NCBI RefSeq assembly: GCF_006016075.1
Contig: NZ_CP040093.1
Location: forward strand, 2,521,501-2,585,500
DNA length: 64,000 nucleotides
Direction: 5' to 3'
Source: Caloramator sp. E03
GTDB taxonomy: Bacteria > Bacillota > Clostridia > Clostridiales > Caloramatoraceae
A program made the translations under genes and the position numbers. Under the pieces are notes generated by a model. That model saw nothing but the letters and a program-made list of their open reading frames with translations, was not told the origin of the DNA and searched no databases. This document shows, piece after piece, positions 28,269 to 37,059 of the stretch (the stretch's first letter is position 1; each line of letters opens with the position of its first letter).

Positions 28269-29927
28269 ATGTATTTAACAGGAGCTCAAATTGTTTTGGA
28301 ATGTTTAAAAGAACACAACGTAGATGTGCTGTTTGGATATCCTGGCGGTGCAGTTATTCCTTTATATGATGCACTATATGATGAAAGAAACAACTTTATG
28401 CACATTAGAACAGCCCATGAACAGGGGGCTGTTCATGGTGCTGATGGTTATTCAAGAAGTACTGGAAAAGTAGGTGTCTGCATTGCAACATCAGGACCTG
28501 GAGCTACTAATACTATTACTGGTATAGCAACAGCTTATATGGATTCTACTCCGCTTTTAGTAATAACAGGGCAGGTTCCAAGCAATTTATTAGGAAGGGA
28601 TTCTTTTCAGGAGATAGATATAACAGGGGTTACTATTCCTATTACTAAAAATAACTATCTTGTGAAGAATGTTGAATTACTTGCACCAACTCTCAGGGAG
28701 GCTTTTAAAGTTGCTGTAAGTGATAGACCGGGACCGGTATTGGTTGATATAACTAAAGATGTGTTTCTTAGTAAAACAGAATATGTAAAATGCGAAAGCG
28801 AATATAAAAACGATAGTTTTGATTTAATCGAAGATGATGTTTTAAAGAGGGCAGCAAAGCTTATAAATGATTCAAAAAGGCCGGTTATTTATGCTGGAGG
28901 AGGAGTAAAAATTGCAAAGGCATCGGATGTACTCATAAAAATTGCAAAAAAAGCATGCATACCTGTAGTGAACACTCTAATGGGGCTTGGAACTATTCCC
29001 AGAAACGATGAATTGTCACTTGGGCTTGTTGGAATGCATGGCTTTAGAGAAGCTAACCTTGCTGTTTCAAATTCTGATCTTTTAATTGCTATTGGAGCAA
29101 GATTTAGCGATAGAGTGGTTGGAAAAAACGATTCCTTTGCAAAAAAAGCAAAGATAATACACATTGATATTGATGAAAGTGAATTTGGTAAAAATGTAAA
29201 ACCAGATATATATATAGCAGGAAATTTAAAGAGCAGCCTTGAAAAGCTCTATTCATTAATAGAAGAAAAGGATAGAAAGTCCTACATTGAGGAAATTAGA
29301 GGTTATGCTGTATCTAATAATAATGATGAAGGGAGCTTTTTACCTAAAAATATAATAGGCATTTTAAATAAAAAGTTTGATGAGAATTGCTTTGTCGCAA
29401 CAGATGTTGGACAGCACCAGATGTGGACTGCTCAACATTGGAAATTTAAAAGTGAGAGGGGATTTATAACATCTGGTGGCCTTGGGACTATGGGATTTGG
29501 ATTAGGTGCGGCTATAGGATGTAAAATTGGAAATCCTGATAGTGATGTTGTTTTAATAACTGGAGACGGAAGCTTTAGAATGAACTGTAATGAACTTGCT
29601 ACTGTTTCAAAATATAATATTCCAATCCTTATAGTTCTTATGAATAATAAAACCCTTGGAATGGTAAGGCAGTGGCAGAGGATGTTCAGCAATAAAAGAT
29701 ATAGCGAAACTGATGTTACTGATGATGTTGACTATATTAAGCTTGTAAATGCTTATGGAATAGAAGGGTTTAAAGTAAATACCCTTGATGAATTAAATAG
29801 TATTGTTTCAAAAATAAATAAACTTACAAAGCCACTATTTATTCAATGTGACATTGAAAAGAATGAGAGTGTTTATCCAATTGTTCCCCCTGGTATGCCG
29901 ATTGAAAATATGCTCTTTGAAGGATAA
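28269..29927 (+). CDS. ilvB: Acetolactate synthase large (catalytic) subunit
   Basis: A 552-residue thiamine-diphosphate enzyme that joins two pyruvates (or pyruvate and 2-oxobutyrate). The N-terminal Pyr domain has the catalytic glutamate in RTAHEQGAVHGADGYSR (E51). The FAD-related middle domain follows, and the C-terminal PP domain holds the Mg/ThDP motif GDGSFRMNCNELATVSKYN and LMNN. ATG 28269 is chosen for its GGAGG nine bases upstream; the frame is open further 5' but those codons belong to the ilvD tail. Unlike ilvD, the gene is intact. Confidence 0.95.
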   Translation: MYLTGAQIVLECLKEHNVDVLFGYPGGAVIPLYDALYDERNNFMHIRTAHEQGAVHGADGYSRSTGKVGVCIATSGPGATNTITGIATAYMDSTPLLVITGQVPSNLLGRDSFQEIDITGVTIPITKNNYLVKNVELLAPTLREAFKVAVSDRPGPVLVDITKDVFLSKTEYVKCESEYKNDSFDLIEDDVLKRAAKLINDSKRPVIYAGGGVKIAKASDVLIKIAKKACIPVVNTLMGLGTIPRNDELSLGLVGMHGFREANLAVSNSDLLIAIGARFSDRVVGKNDSFAKKAKIIHIDIDESEFGKNVKPDIYIAGNLKSSLEKLYSLIEEKDRKSYIEEIRGYAVSNNNDEGSFLPKNIIGILNKKFDENCFVATDVGQHQMWTAQHWKFKSERGFITSGGLGTMGFGLGAAIGCKIGNPDSDVVLITGDGSFRMNCNELATVSKYNIPILIVLMNNKTLGMVRQWQRMFSNKRYSETDVTDDVDYIKLVNAYGIEGFKVNTLDELNSIVSKINKLTKPLFIQCDIEKNESVYPIVPPGMPIENMLFEG

Positions 29928-30014
29928 AAAATCTAATTTATAGTTTTTGTTAGTATTAATGTTAAAATGTTGAAAAAGGAGTATAGAAATATTATAATAA
30001 GCATAAGGAAGGGG

Positions 30015-30380
30015 ATGATTTATCTGAAAAATATAAAATTTGAATTAGATTTAAAAGGTAAAAAGGCAAAGAAGAATCTTAAAAAGGGACTTGCACTTGG
30101 AACAATATTTGGAGCTGCTGCTGGTTTAGTTGGTGGAATTCTTTTTGCTCCAAAGTCTGGTAAGGAGACGAGGGCTCAAATAAAGGACAATGCAGCTGAT
30201 GTTTCTAAGATGGTAGCTGGTAATGTTAAGGAATTTACAAAAAAGACAGGTGAAGTTGTAAAAGAAAAATTTAATAAGTGCTGTAATAAAGAAAAGGATG
30301 CAGCTTTAAATCAGGATGCTCAAGAAAGTAATCAGGAAGAAGTATCAAATGAGACTCAAGAAAATATGAATGAGGAGTAA
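30015..30380 (+). CDS. YtxH-domain membrane-anchored small protein
   Basis: A protein of about 121 residues with one hydrophobic glycine/alanine segment followed by the YtxH signature (LALGTIFGAAAGLVGGILFAP, then KSGKETR). An amphipathic, Lys- and Glu-rich tail contains two cysteines (KCCNKEK). Members are general-stress-type envelope proteins of unknown mechanism. The start is uncertain: ATG 30015 has a purine-rich AAGGAAGGGG directly before it, rather close, while ATG 29967 would give 137 residues. It is paired with the DUF948 gene five bases downstream. Confidence 0.75.
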   Translation: MIYLKNIKFELDLKGKKAKKNLKKGLALGTIFGAAAGLVGGILFAPKSGKETRAQIKDNAADVSKMVAGNVKEFTKKTGEVVKEKFNKCCNKEKDAALNQDAQESNQEEVSNETQENMNEE

Positions 30381-30384
30381 TACT

Positions 30385-30738
30385 ATGGAAATAAAGATAA
30401 CTGCTGAAGGGTTGGTTCTATTTATTGTTGCAGTTGCGGTTATTTTAATTACAGTATACCTTGTTAAATTGTTAAAAAATCTTATTGAGCTTTTGAAAAA
30501 TGCAAATGACTTTTTTAAAGAGAATAGAAAGAATTTAGATGAAACTTTAAATAACGTAAATTCTATTACAGCTTCAGCAAAGAATAAAGTAGATTACTTA
30601 GATAAATTTTTAAAATCCAGTGATGAAGTTGCAGCAAGCAATGATTTTTCAAACATTGTTTCTATAGCACAGGCAGCCTTTGATTTATATGATCAGATTA
30701 AAGGAGTTTTTCCTAAGAAAAAAAGGCATAGAAAATAA
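30385..30738 (+). CDS. DUF948 (YtxG-like) membrane protein
   Basis: A 117-residue protein with an N-terminal membrane helix (LVLFIVAVAVILITVYLVKL) followed by a helical region (LIELLKNANDFFKENRKNLDETLNNV) typical of DUF948 proteins, and a basic end (PKKKRHRK). ATG 30385 follows GAGGAG by seven bases. Its partner is the YtxH protein, the same pairing as ytxG-ytxH of Bacillus. A strong terminator follows. Confidence 0.75.
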   Translation: MEIKITAEGLVLFIVAVAVILITVYLVKLLKNLIELLKNANDFFKENRKNLDETLNNVNSITASAKNKVDYLDKFLKSSDEVAASNDFSNIVSIAQAAFDLYDQIKGVFPKKKRHRK

Positions 30739-30744
30739 GCTGTG

Positions 30745-30777
30745 GCGGTTAAAATGAAAAATTTTAACCGCTTATTT
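30745..30777 (+). terminator. Intrinsic terminator
   Basis: GCGGTTAAAAT (30745-30755) and ATTTTAACCGC (30761-30771) form a perfect 11-bp stem with a five-base loop, followed by TTATTTTG. Confidence 0.85.
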
Positions 30778-30883
30778 TGTGTATAAAAATTATGCTTTTA
30801 TTTTATAGAATTATATCAATAAATATGATAATATTGCCTTAATAATAGTATTTTATAAAAGTAAATTGTAAGGGGGAATATAT

Positions 30884-31477
30884 GTGCCTGTTAATAATTC
30901 GTTTTATGGTAAGCTGAAGATTTATAAAGATAAGAGTAAAGAATATAAGTATATAATTGAATATCCAAAGAATAAAGGCAATATTACTGATATTAGCATG
31001 GAGCTTTTTAAAAATATCTTGGAAGAAGATGATGTTGTAATTCAGGTTGATTCTGTTTTAACTTTTTTAAGCATAAATGATTTGAAAGAGCCAATAAAAA
31101 GTTTAAAAGATGTATTAAATGAAAAAAATATATATTTAAACTATAGAGCATATAAGTATGAAGAAAAGAAGTCCTTTTTAGGGCTTATGATTGGAAATAA
31201 ACTTGCTATAAGAGAAGTTCTTACATTTAAATTTTCAAAATCTTTTTACGATGATGAGATTTTAAAGCTTTTATTGAAAATAGGATGCATGATATATGTT
31301 CCAAAAGATAAGTCAAGTGATTTTGTAGATAGTATATCTAATGGATATTATGAAGATGAAAATGAAAGGCTTAATCATTTTAAATTTATAATGTATATAA
31401 ATTCTTATGTTGATAGGGCGTCAGTTGAAACTAAAATATCAGATTTAGAAGAAATTAAGAAAATGTTTATAAAATAA
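30884..31477 (+). CDS. Protein of unknown function
   Basis: A soluble protein of 197 residues, rich in Lys, Ile and Tyr, without signal peptide, membrane segment or familiar motif. It begins with GTG, supported by GGGGGA seven bases upstream. The pattern suggests an alpha/beta protein with two similar halves (LKIYKDKSKEYKYIIEYP and LTFKFSKSFYDDEILKLL). It stands alone between the YtxH pair and the sensor-kinase operon, so context gives no role. Confidence 0.65.
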   Translation: MPVNNSFYGKLKIYKDKSKEYKYIIEYPKNKGNITDISMELFKNILEEDDVVIQVDSVLTFLSINDLKEPIKSLKDVLNEKNIYLNYRAYKYEEKKSFLGLMIGNKLAIREVLTFKFSKSFYDDEILKLLLKIGCMIYVPKDKSSDFVDSISNGYYEDENERLNHFKFIMYINSYVDRASVETKISDLEEIKKMFIK

Positions 31478-31572
31478 GTAAAATTAAAGTACAATTTAAA
31501 AAGAAGGATTATCATTTTTTTCATAGAATAATGTCTTAAGATACTACTGTATACTTTAGGATGGTGAATTTT

Positions 31573-32901
31573 ATGGCTAACCAGAAAAATATATCAATTG
31601 TAAGGATGGCCATCTTTTTAATAAATTTTTTTATAATTATGTTCATGTCAATAATAATCTATAATACAACTAAACTTATTTGTGAAAATGATATGGCAAG
31701 AAGTTTTTTGGAAAAAGTAAAGTTCGTTCCAATGATACCCTGGAAGGTACCTGCTTATTCAATATCTCTTCTTATTATATTGTTTATTTCATTTGAAATC
31801 AGAGAAAAAATATCAAAAAATTTCAAAATATTGTTCTTTATATTTAGCATATTAGACTTAATAATATGTATTGCAGTAATTTTTTGCTTAAATATTGGAT
31901 ATAAAGGGCTTTTGCTTCTTGCAATAGCTAATATGATTATATACATAGATGATAGAAAAAGCAGAAGTATTTTTATAGTAATAACTATTATTATATATGT
32001 ACTGCTTGATTATGATATATTTTCAATTGAAACAAATATATTTTCAATAAATGAATATATACAATATTACACTTCAACTCAAAGACTCTATATTTATGGT
32101 ATTAGAAATATACTAACCTCAATTAATGAAGTCCTGTTTATACTTTTTATGATAATGGTAATTCAAGGGCAGATGGATGAAAATAAAAAGATAAAAGAGC
32201 TGTATTCTAAGCTTTGTAAGACAGCGGAGGAGCTTAAAATTGTAAACATACAGCTTCAGGATTATGCAAAAAAATCTGAAGAGATGGCAAAGACAAGAGA
32301 AAGAAATAGACTTGCAAGGGAAATACACGATACAATAGGACATACTTTAACAGGAATAGCAACAGGGCTTGAGGCCTGTATAGAGCTTGCAGGAGTAGAT
32401 ATTGAAAAGACAAAGTCTCAAATTATTAAGATTGCTGAACTTGCAAGAAAAGGGCTTGTTGATGTAAGGCGTTCAGTAAATGAATTAAGACCAGATACAT
32501 TAGAAAGGTTTTCCTTAATTCCTGCTATACAAAATCTTGCTGAAGATATAAATGAGTGTACAAAGGTTAAAGTTATATTAAATATTGAAGGGGATGTTCC
32601 AAAGTTTGGTGCTGATGAGGAGGAAACAATATACAGGATAATACAAGAAGGTATTACAAATGCAGTACGACATGGAAATGTAAATGAAATAAGTATAGCA
32701 TTAAAGTTTGTTGATGGGAAAGCTTTCATTAGCATAAAAGATGATGGGACAGGCTGTAGCAATATTGTAGAAGGATTTGGGCTAAAACATATAAGAGAGA
32801 GAGTTGAAATGTTAAAGGGAAGTGTTAATTTTATAAGTGATGATGGAAAAGGATTTAGTATTACTGCACAAATACCTATAAGGGGGAGAATAAAAGTATG
32901 A
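31573..32901 (+). CDS. Sensor histidine kinase, NarL/DegS-type
   Basis: A 442-residue membrane kinase. Five or six hydrophobic segments occupy residues 1 to about 205, with little extracellular domain. A coiled-coil linker leads to the HisKA_3 domain with the phospho-acceptor in ARENIHD-like form (REIHDTIGHTL, H252). The ATPase domain has the N box EGITNAVRHG, the G1 motif DDGTGC and GFGLKHIRERVEML. ATG 31573 is preferred because AGGATGGTGA precedes it. The missing sensor domain suggests that signals come from partner proteins, possibly the binding proteins encoded at 33580 and 34898. It overlaps the regulator gene by four bases. Confidence 0.92.
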   Translation: MANQKNISIVRMAIFLINFFIIMFMSIIIYNTTKLICENDMARSFLEKVKFVPMIPWKVPAYSISLLIILFISFEIREKISKNFKILFFIFSILDLIICIAVIFCLNIGYKGLLLLAIANMIIYIDDRKSRSIFIVITIIIYVLLDYDIFSIETNIFSINEYIQYYTSTQRLYIYGIRNILTSINEVLFILFMIMVIQGQMDENKKIKELYSKLCKTAEELKIVNIQLQDYAKKSEEMAKTRERNRLAREIHDTIGHTLTGIATGLEACIELAGVDIEKTKSQIIKIAELARKGLVDVRRSVNELRPDTLERFSLIPAIQNLAEDINECTKVKVILNIEGDVPKFGADEEETIYRIIQEGITNAVRHGNVNEISIALKFVDGKAFISIKDDGTGCSNIVEGFGLKHIRERVEMLKGSVNFISDDGKGFSITAQIPIRGRIKV

Positions 32902-33590
32902 TAAGGGTGATGATAGCAGAAGATCAGGAATTAATAAGACAGAGCCTTGAGATTATTTTGAGCAATAAACCAGATATGGAGCTTGTTGGAATAGCTGAAG
33001 ATGGATTAAAGGCAGTTAAGTTAGCAAAGGAACTGCTCCCAGATATTATACTTATGGATATTAGAATGCCTGGAATTGATGGAGTAAAATGCATTGAAAT
33101 AATTAAAGAAAAACACCCTAATATTAAAATTATTGTTTTAACAACATTTGATGATGATGAATATGTTTTTAATGCTTTAAAAAATGGGGCTAGTGGATAT
33201 CTTTTAAAGGGCATTTCTTCAAAGGAGCTTGTAGATGCAATAAGGACAGTTTACAACGGAGGAGCTTTAATAAATCCAAATATTGCTGTAAAGGTTGTTA
33301 AACTTTTTTCTCAAATGGCTCACATAGATTATAGGTTTAAGGTTGATGAAAAAACACTTAACAGTTTAAGTAAGAATGAGATTAAAATAATAAAGCTTAT
33401 TGGAATGGGAATGTCAAATAAAGAGATTACTGATAAGCTTAAGTTTAGTGAAGGAACTGTAAGAAATTATATTAGCGGTATTTTAGACAAGCTCAACTTA
33501 AGGGATAGAACACAGATTGCGATATTTGCTGTCCAATCTGGAATGATATTAAATGGAATTGATAGCAAAGGTGATATCAGTGAAGCATAA
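32898..33590 (+). CDS. Response regulator, NarL/LuxR family
   Basis: A 230-residue regulator paired with the kinase by an ATGA overlap. The receiver domain (1 to about 120) has the acidic pair EDQE, phospho-acceptor D54 in ILMDIRMPGIDG, T in LTTFDDDEY and K in YLLKG. The LuxR-type helix-turn-helix is at about 160-215 (LSKNEIKIIKLIGMGMSNKE, then GTVRNYISGILDKL). It probably controls the sugar transporter promoter upstream of 35991. Confidence 0.94.
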   Translation: MIRVMIAEDQELIRQSLEIILSNKPDMELVGIAEDGLKAVKLAKELLPDIILMDIRMPGIDGVKCIEIIKEKHPNIKIIVLTTFDDDEYVFNALKNGASGYLLKGISSKELVDAIRTVYNGGALINPNIAVKVVKLFSQMAHIDYRFKVDEKTLNSLSKNEIKIIKLIGMGMSNKEITDKLKFSEGTVRNYISGILDKLNLRDRTQIAIFAVQSGMILNGIDSKGDISEA

Positions 33591-34887
33591 AAAAAGAGTA
33601 ATTATTATTATTTTAGTAATCTTGATAATCTTTTTATTTAATATTTATAAAAAATTGAATAATATAGTAGTGCTTGAACTTGGAATTTTTGCAGGAAGCA
33701 TGTATGATGTTCCTAACTGGCAGAGCTATAAAACCTTTGATGAGGCAATAGAAAAATTTCAAAATCTCCATCCTAATATAAGGATAAAGTATAGGAGCGG
33801 AACATTAAAAAATGACTATTCAGAATGGCTTGCACAAAAGATTATAAATGGGGATGAACCAGATGTATTTTGTGTATTGCCTGGGGATTTTAATACCTTT
33901 GCATCAATTGGAATTATGAAAAATCTTGATGAGCTTATAAAAAGGGACAAAAGTTTTAACATTAACAGGATGTATTTGAATGCAATAAAATTCGGCCAGT
34001 TTCAGGGAGTTCAATATGCAATACCAAAGGAACTTGATCCACAGCTTATGTTTGTAAATAAAACTCTTCTTAAAAAAGAAGGAATTCAAGTTCCAAAGGG
34101 AAACTGGACGTGGGAGGATTTTTATAATATTTGCAGGAAAATAACTAAGGATACAGATGGTGACGGAAAAATAGACCAATTTGGTTCTGTAGGTTTCAAT
34201 TGGAAAATAGCTGTATATACAAATGGAGAGCAGTTTTTTGATCAAAGTGGAAAAAAGGCTATGTTTGACAGTAAAGGAGTTATTGAGGCAGTAAAATTTG
34301 TTAAGGCTTTAAACGATTTAAACCAGAATTTTAAAGTTAATCTTGAGGACTTTGATAACGGCAGAGTTGCATTCAGGCCCTTTTCATTTTCTGCATATAA
34401 AGCATATAAAACTTATCCATATAGAATAATAAAGTATGCTCAGTTTGATTGGGAGTGCATAAAACTTCCAAGGGGACCAAATGGTAGGAATGCATCGGAA
34501 TTAAATGCTATGTTATTTGGAATAAGTTCAAGAACAAAACATACAAAAGAGGCATGGGAGTTTTTAAAATTCATTACATATAATGATGAAATTCAAATGG
34601 ATGTATTAAGGTATTCCCATGGCATACCTGTTTTAAGAGATGTTACAGAATCAAAAAAAGCCGAGGAAGAGCTTTTAAAATATAATCCGGAAGAGGAGAT
34701 ATCTGTTGATACTAAAGTTTTAAGTGATGTAGTAGAGCAGTCTGTAGTCCCACCGAGATTTCATAAATATGATGAGGCTGTAGAAATTGCAGATAGAGAG
34801 ATTTATCAAATAATAAAAGGGGATAAAGAAGTGGAAGATACTTTGATAAAGCTAAACTCCGAATTAAATGATTTTTTAAATCAATAG
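33580..34887 (+). CDS. Membrane-anchored extracellular solute-binding protein, family 1
   Basis: A 435-residue protein with an N-terminal signal anchor (basic KHKKR, then a long Ile/Leu helix) and no lipobox. The body matches family 1 (maltose/sugar type) binding proteins, with a calcium-like loop DTDGDGKIDQFG near residue 190 and GNWTWEDFYNICRKI before it. GTG 33580 is chosen because AAAGGTGA precedes it; it overlaps the regulator gene by 11 bases. Being coupled to the two-component genes and not to a permease of its class, it is more likely a sugar sensor feeding the kinase than a transporter subunit. Confidence 0.82.
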   Translation: MKHKKRVIIIILVILIIFLFNIYKKLNNIVVLELGIFAGSMYDVPNWQSYKTFDEAIEKFQNLHPNIRIKYRSGTLKNDYSEWLAQKIINGDEPDVFCVLPGDFNTFASIGIMKNLDELIKRDKSFNINRMYLNAIKFGQFQGVQYAIPKELDPQLMFVNKTLLKKEGIQVPKGNWTWEDFYNICRKITKDTDGDGKIDQFGSVGFNWKIAVYTNGEQFFDQSGKKAMFDSKGVIEAVKFVKALNDLNQNFKVNLEDFDNGRVAFRPFSFSAYKAYKTYPYRIIKYAQFDWECIKLPRGPNGRNASELNAMLFGISSRTKHTKEAWEFLKFITYNDEIQMDVLRYSHGIPVLRDVTESKKAEEELLKYNPEEEISVDTKVLSDVVEQSVVPPRFHKYDEAVEIADREIYQIIKGDKEVEDTLIKLNSELNDFLNQ

Positions 34888-34897
34888 AGGGGATTAT

Positions 34898-35824
34898 ATG
34901 ATTAAAAGAATAGCCTTATTTTTAATAATAATATTTATGCTGTTTTCAACAAGCTGCATAAATAATGAAAAAGTAAGCAATATTAAGAAGTATAAATTTG
35001 GTGCTTCCTACATGACTTTTAATAATCCATTTTTTGTTGAACTGAACAATGGAATAAAAGATGTTGTAGAGAAAAACGGAGGAAAACTTATAACTCTTGA
35101 TCCACAGCTTGATATACAAAAACAGATACAGCAGATTAAAGAATTAGTTTATGAAAGAGTTGATGTTATTTTTTTAAACCCGGTAGATTGGAAGGAGATA
35201 AAACCTGCACTTGAAATTGCAAAACGTGCCAACATTCCTGTAATTGTTGTTGATGCACCAGTTTATGATGATGAACTTGTTGAATGTACTGTTGTATCTG
35301 ATAACTATAATGCAGGTGTGCTTTGTGCAAAGGATATGATTAAAAGATTAAATGGAAAGGGAAATGTTGTAATACTTGAACATCCTTCTGTAAAATCTGC
35401 AATTGACAGAATAGAAGCTTATGAAAACACTATAAAGGAATATCCAGATATAAAAATTGTTGGCAGAAGAGCATCAGACGGCCAGATTGAAAAGGCTATG
35501 CCTGCAATGGAGAGCCTTTTAAAAATGAATAAACAGATAGATGCAGTTATGTGCCTTAATGATCCCACAGCTATGGGGGCAATTGCAGCTCTTGAAAAAG
35601 CTGGTCGTTTAAAAAATGTACTAGTATATGGAGTTGACGGTTCTCAAAATGCAAAAAAGATGATTAAGCAAGGAAAGATGATAGCAACTGCTGCACAGTT
35701 TCCAAAGGAAATAGGGAAAATAGCAGCTGAAGCAGCTTTAAGAAAGTTAGCTGGTGAGAAAATTGAACATGAAATAAAGGTGCCTGTAATACTTATAGAT
35801 AAAAATAATGTAGATAAATATTAA
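34898..35824 (+). CDS. Ribose/fructose-type sugar-binding lipoprotein (sensor paralogue)
   Basis: A 308-residue periplasmic-binding-protein-4 type lipoprotein with lipobox LFSTSC (Cys about 21). It is clearly paralogous to the product at 35991, sharing YKFGASYMT-x-NNPFF, FLNPVDWKEIKPALE, VVDAPVYDDEL, SDNYNAGVL and LNDPTAMGA. It follows the sensor genes and is separated from the transporter by a terminator and promoter, so it probably delivers the sugar signal to the kinase, as XylFII does for LytS/YesN systems. That role is inferred. Confidence 0.85.
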   Translation: MIKRIALFLIIIFMLFSTSCINNEKVSNIKKYKFGASYMTFNNPFFVELNNGIKDVVEKNGGKLITLDPQLDIQKQIQQIKELVYERVDVIFLNPVDWKEIKPALEIAKRANIPVIVVDAPVYDDELVECTVVSDNYNAGVLCAKDMIKRLNGKGNVVILEHPSVKSAIDRIEAYENTIKEYPDIKIVGRRASDGQIEKAMPAMESLLKMNKQIDAVMCLNDPTAMGAIAALEKAGRLKNVLVYGVDGSQNAKKMIKQGKMIATAAQFPKEIGKIAAEAALRKLAGEKIEHEIKVPVILIDKNNVDKY

Positions 35825-35854
35825 AAGCTCTGCTACTTTGCAGGGCTTTTTAAT
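35823..35854 (+). terminator. Terminator between sensor and transporter operons
   Basis: AAAAGCTCTGC and TGCAGGGCTTTT form a stem with a five-base loop (one G-U or mismatch), followed by TTTTTAATATTT. It separates the sensory block (31573-35824) from the transporter operon. The following 35855-35990 is a promoter-bearing spacer in which I see no gene. Confidence 0.75.
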
Positions 35855-35990
35855 ATTTACATATATCATGCCCTATATGACAAATGTAATAAATAAGTTG
35901 TGACAAATTATATGTGAATATTCTTAAAAATTTTTATATTATAAAAACAACGGCACAGGATGCCTATAAAAGAAAAAAAGGGGGATTTAT

Positions 35991-36989
35991 ATGTTTAAAA
36001 AAGTATTGGCAATTCTTTTAACAGCTGCATTAGTGTTTTCGCTCTTTACAGGCTGTGGTTCTAAAAATACAAGTACACAGCAAACATCTCAAAGTAACCA
36101 GCAGCAAACATCACAGAGTACAGAGCCTGCCAAAAAGCAGTACAAGTTTGGTGCAACTTACATGACAATGAACAATCCATTCTTTATTGCATTAAATGAT
36201 GGTATTAAATCAGTTGTTGAAGCAAATGGGGACTCACTTGTTGCTCTTGATCCTGCACTTGATTTGAACAAGCAGATTAGCCAGATTGAAGACCTTATTG
36301 CACAAAAAGTTGATGCTATATTCTTAAACCCTGTAGACTGGAAAGGAATAAAACCAGCCCTTGAAGCTGCAAAGAAAGCAGGAATACCAGTTATAAATGT
36401 TGATGCTCCTGTATATGATGAGGATTTAGTTTCATGTATTGTAGCATCAGATAATTATAACGCTGGTGTACTAGTAGCACAGGATGTTATGAAAAGATTA
36501 AGCAAAGCAAATGTTGTTCTTCTTGAACATCCAACTGCAAAATCAGCAATTGACAGAACAAAGGCCTTTGAAGATACAGTAAAGGGTAATCCAAACTATA
36601 AGATAATAGCAAAGCAATCATCTAATGGACAACTTGAGCAGGCAATGCCAGTTATGGAGAACATAATTCAGGCAAATAAACAGATTGATGTTGTTATGGG
36701 ACTTAATGACCCAACAGCTTTAGGAGCATTAGCTGCACTTCAGGCTGCAAAGAGGGATAAAGGAGTTTTAATATACGGTGTTGATGGTGCTCCAGAAGCA
36801 AAGAAGATGATAAAAGAAGGAAAGATGACAGGAACAGCAGCACAGTCACCAAAGAATATAGGAAAGACAGCTGCAGAAACTGCATATAAGCTCTTAAAAG
36901 GAGAAAGTGTTGAACATAAAATATACGTACCAGTTACTCTTATAACAAAGGACAATGTTGACCAGTTTGGAGTAGATGGATGGCAGTAA
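35991..36989 (+). CDS. Sugar ABC transporter substrate-binding lipoprotein (RbsB/FrcB-like)
   Basis: A 332-residue lipoprotein with signal peptide and lipobox LFTGC (Cys 22), then a Ser/Gln/Thr-rich linker and a periplasmic-binding-protein-4 domain (from about 50). Sugar-contact motifs include MNNPFF, NPVDWKG and GVDGAPEAKKMI. GGGGGA lies before the ATG. The transporter is of the ribose/xylose/fructose class, and the linked fructokinase gene points to fructose. It lacks the ATPase and permease of its own but is followed by them. A hairpin directly downstream may raise its level relative to them. Confidence 0.92.
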   Translation: MFKKVLAILLTAALVFSLFTGCGSKNTSTQQTSQSNQQQTSQSTEPAKKQYKFGATYMTMNNPFFIALNDGIKSVVEANGDSLVALDPALDLNKQISQIEDLIAQKVDAIFLNPVDWKGIKPALEAAKKAGIPVINVDAPVYDEDLVSCIVASDNYNAGVLVAQDVMKRLSKANVVLLEHPTAKSAIDRTKAFEDTVKGNPNYKIIAKQSSNGQLEQAMPVMENIIQANKQIDVVMGLNDPTALGALAALQAAKRDKGVLIYGVDGAPEAKKMIKEGKMTGTAAQSPKNIGKTAAETAYKLLKGESVEHKIYVPVTLITKDNVDQFGVDGWQ

Positions 36990-36999
36990 TGATACATGT

Positions 37000-37030
37000 A
37001 AGTTTTGCCCGATTAATTCGGGCAAAACTT
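37000..37030 (+). terminator. Intercistronic hairpin after the binding-protein gene
   Basis: AAGTTTTGCCCGA (37000-37012) and TCGGGCAAAACTT (37018-37030) form a perfect 13-bp stem with a five-base loop, followed by TAAATTTAATT. It may act as a partial terminator or 3'-end stabiliser, making more binding protein than membrane subunits. Confidence 0.65.
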
Positions 37031-37059
37031 TAAATTTAATTAGAAGAGGTGAAGACATA

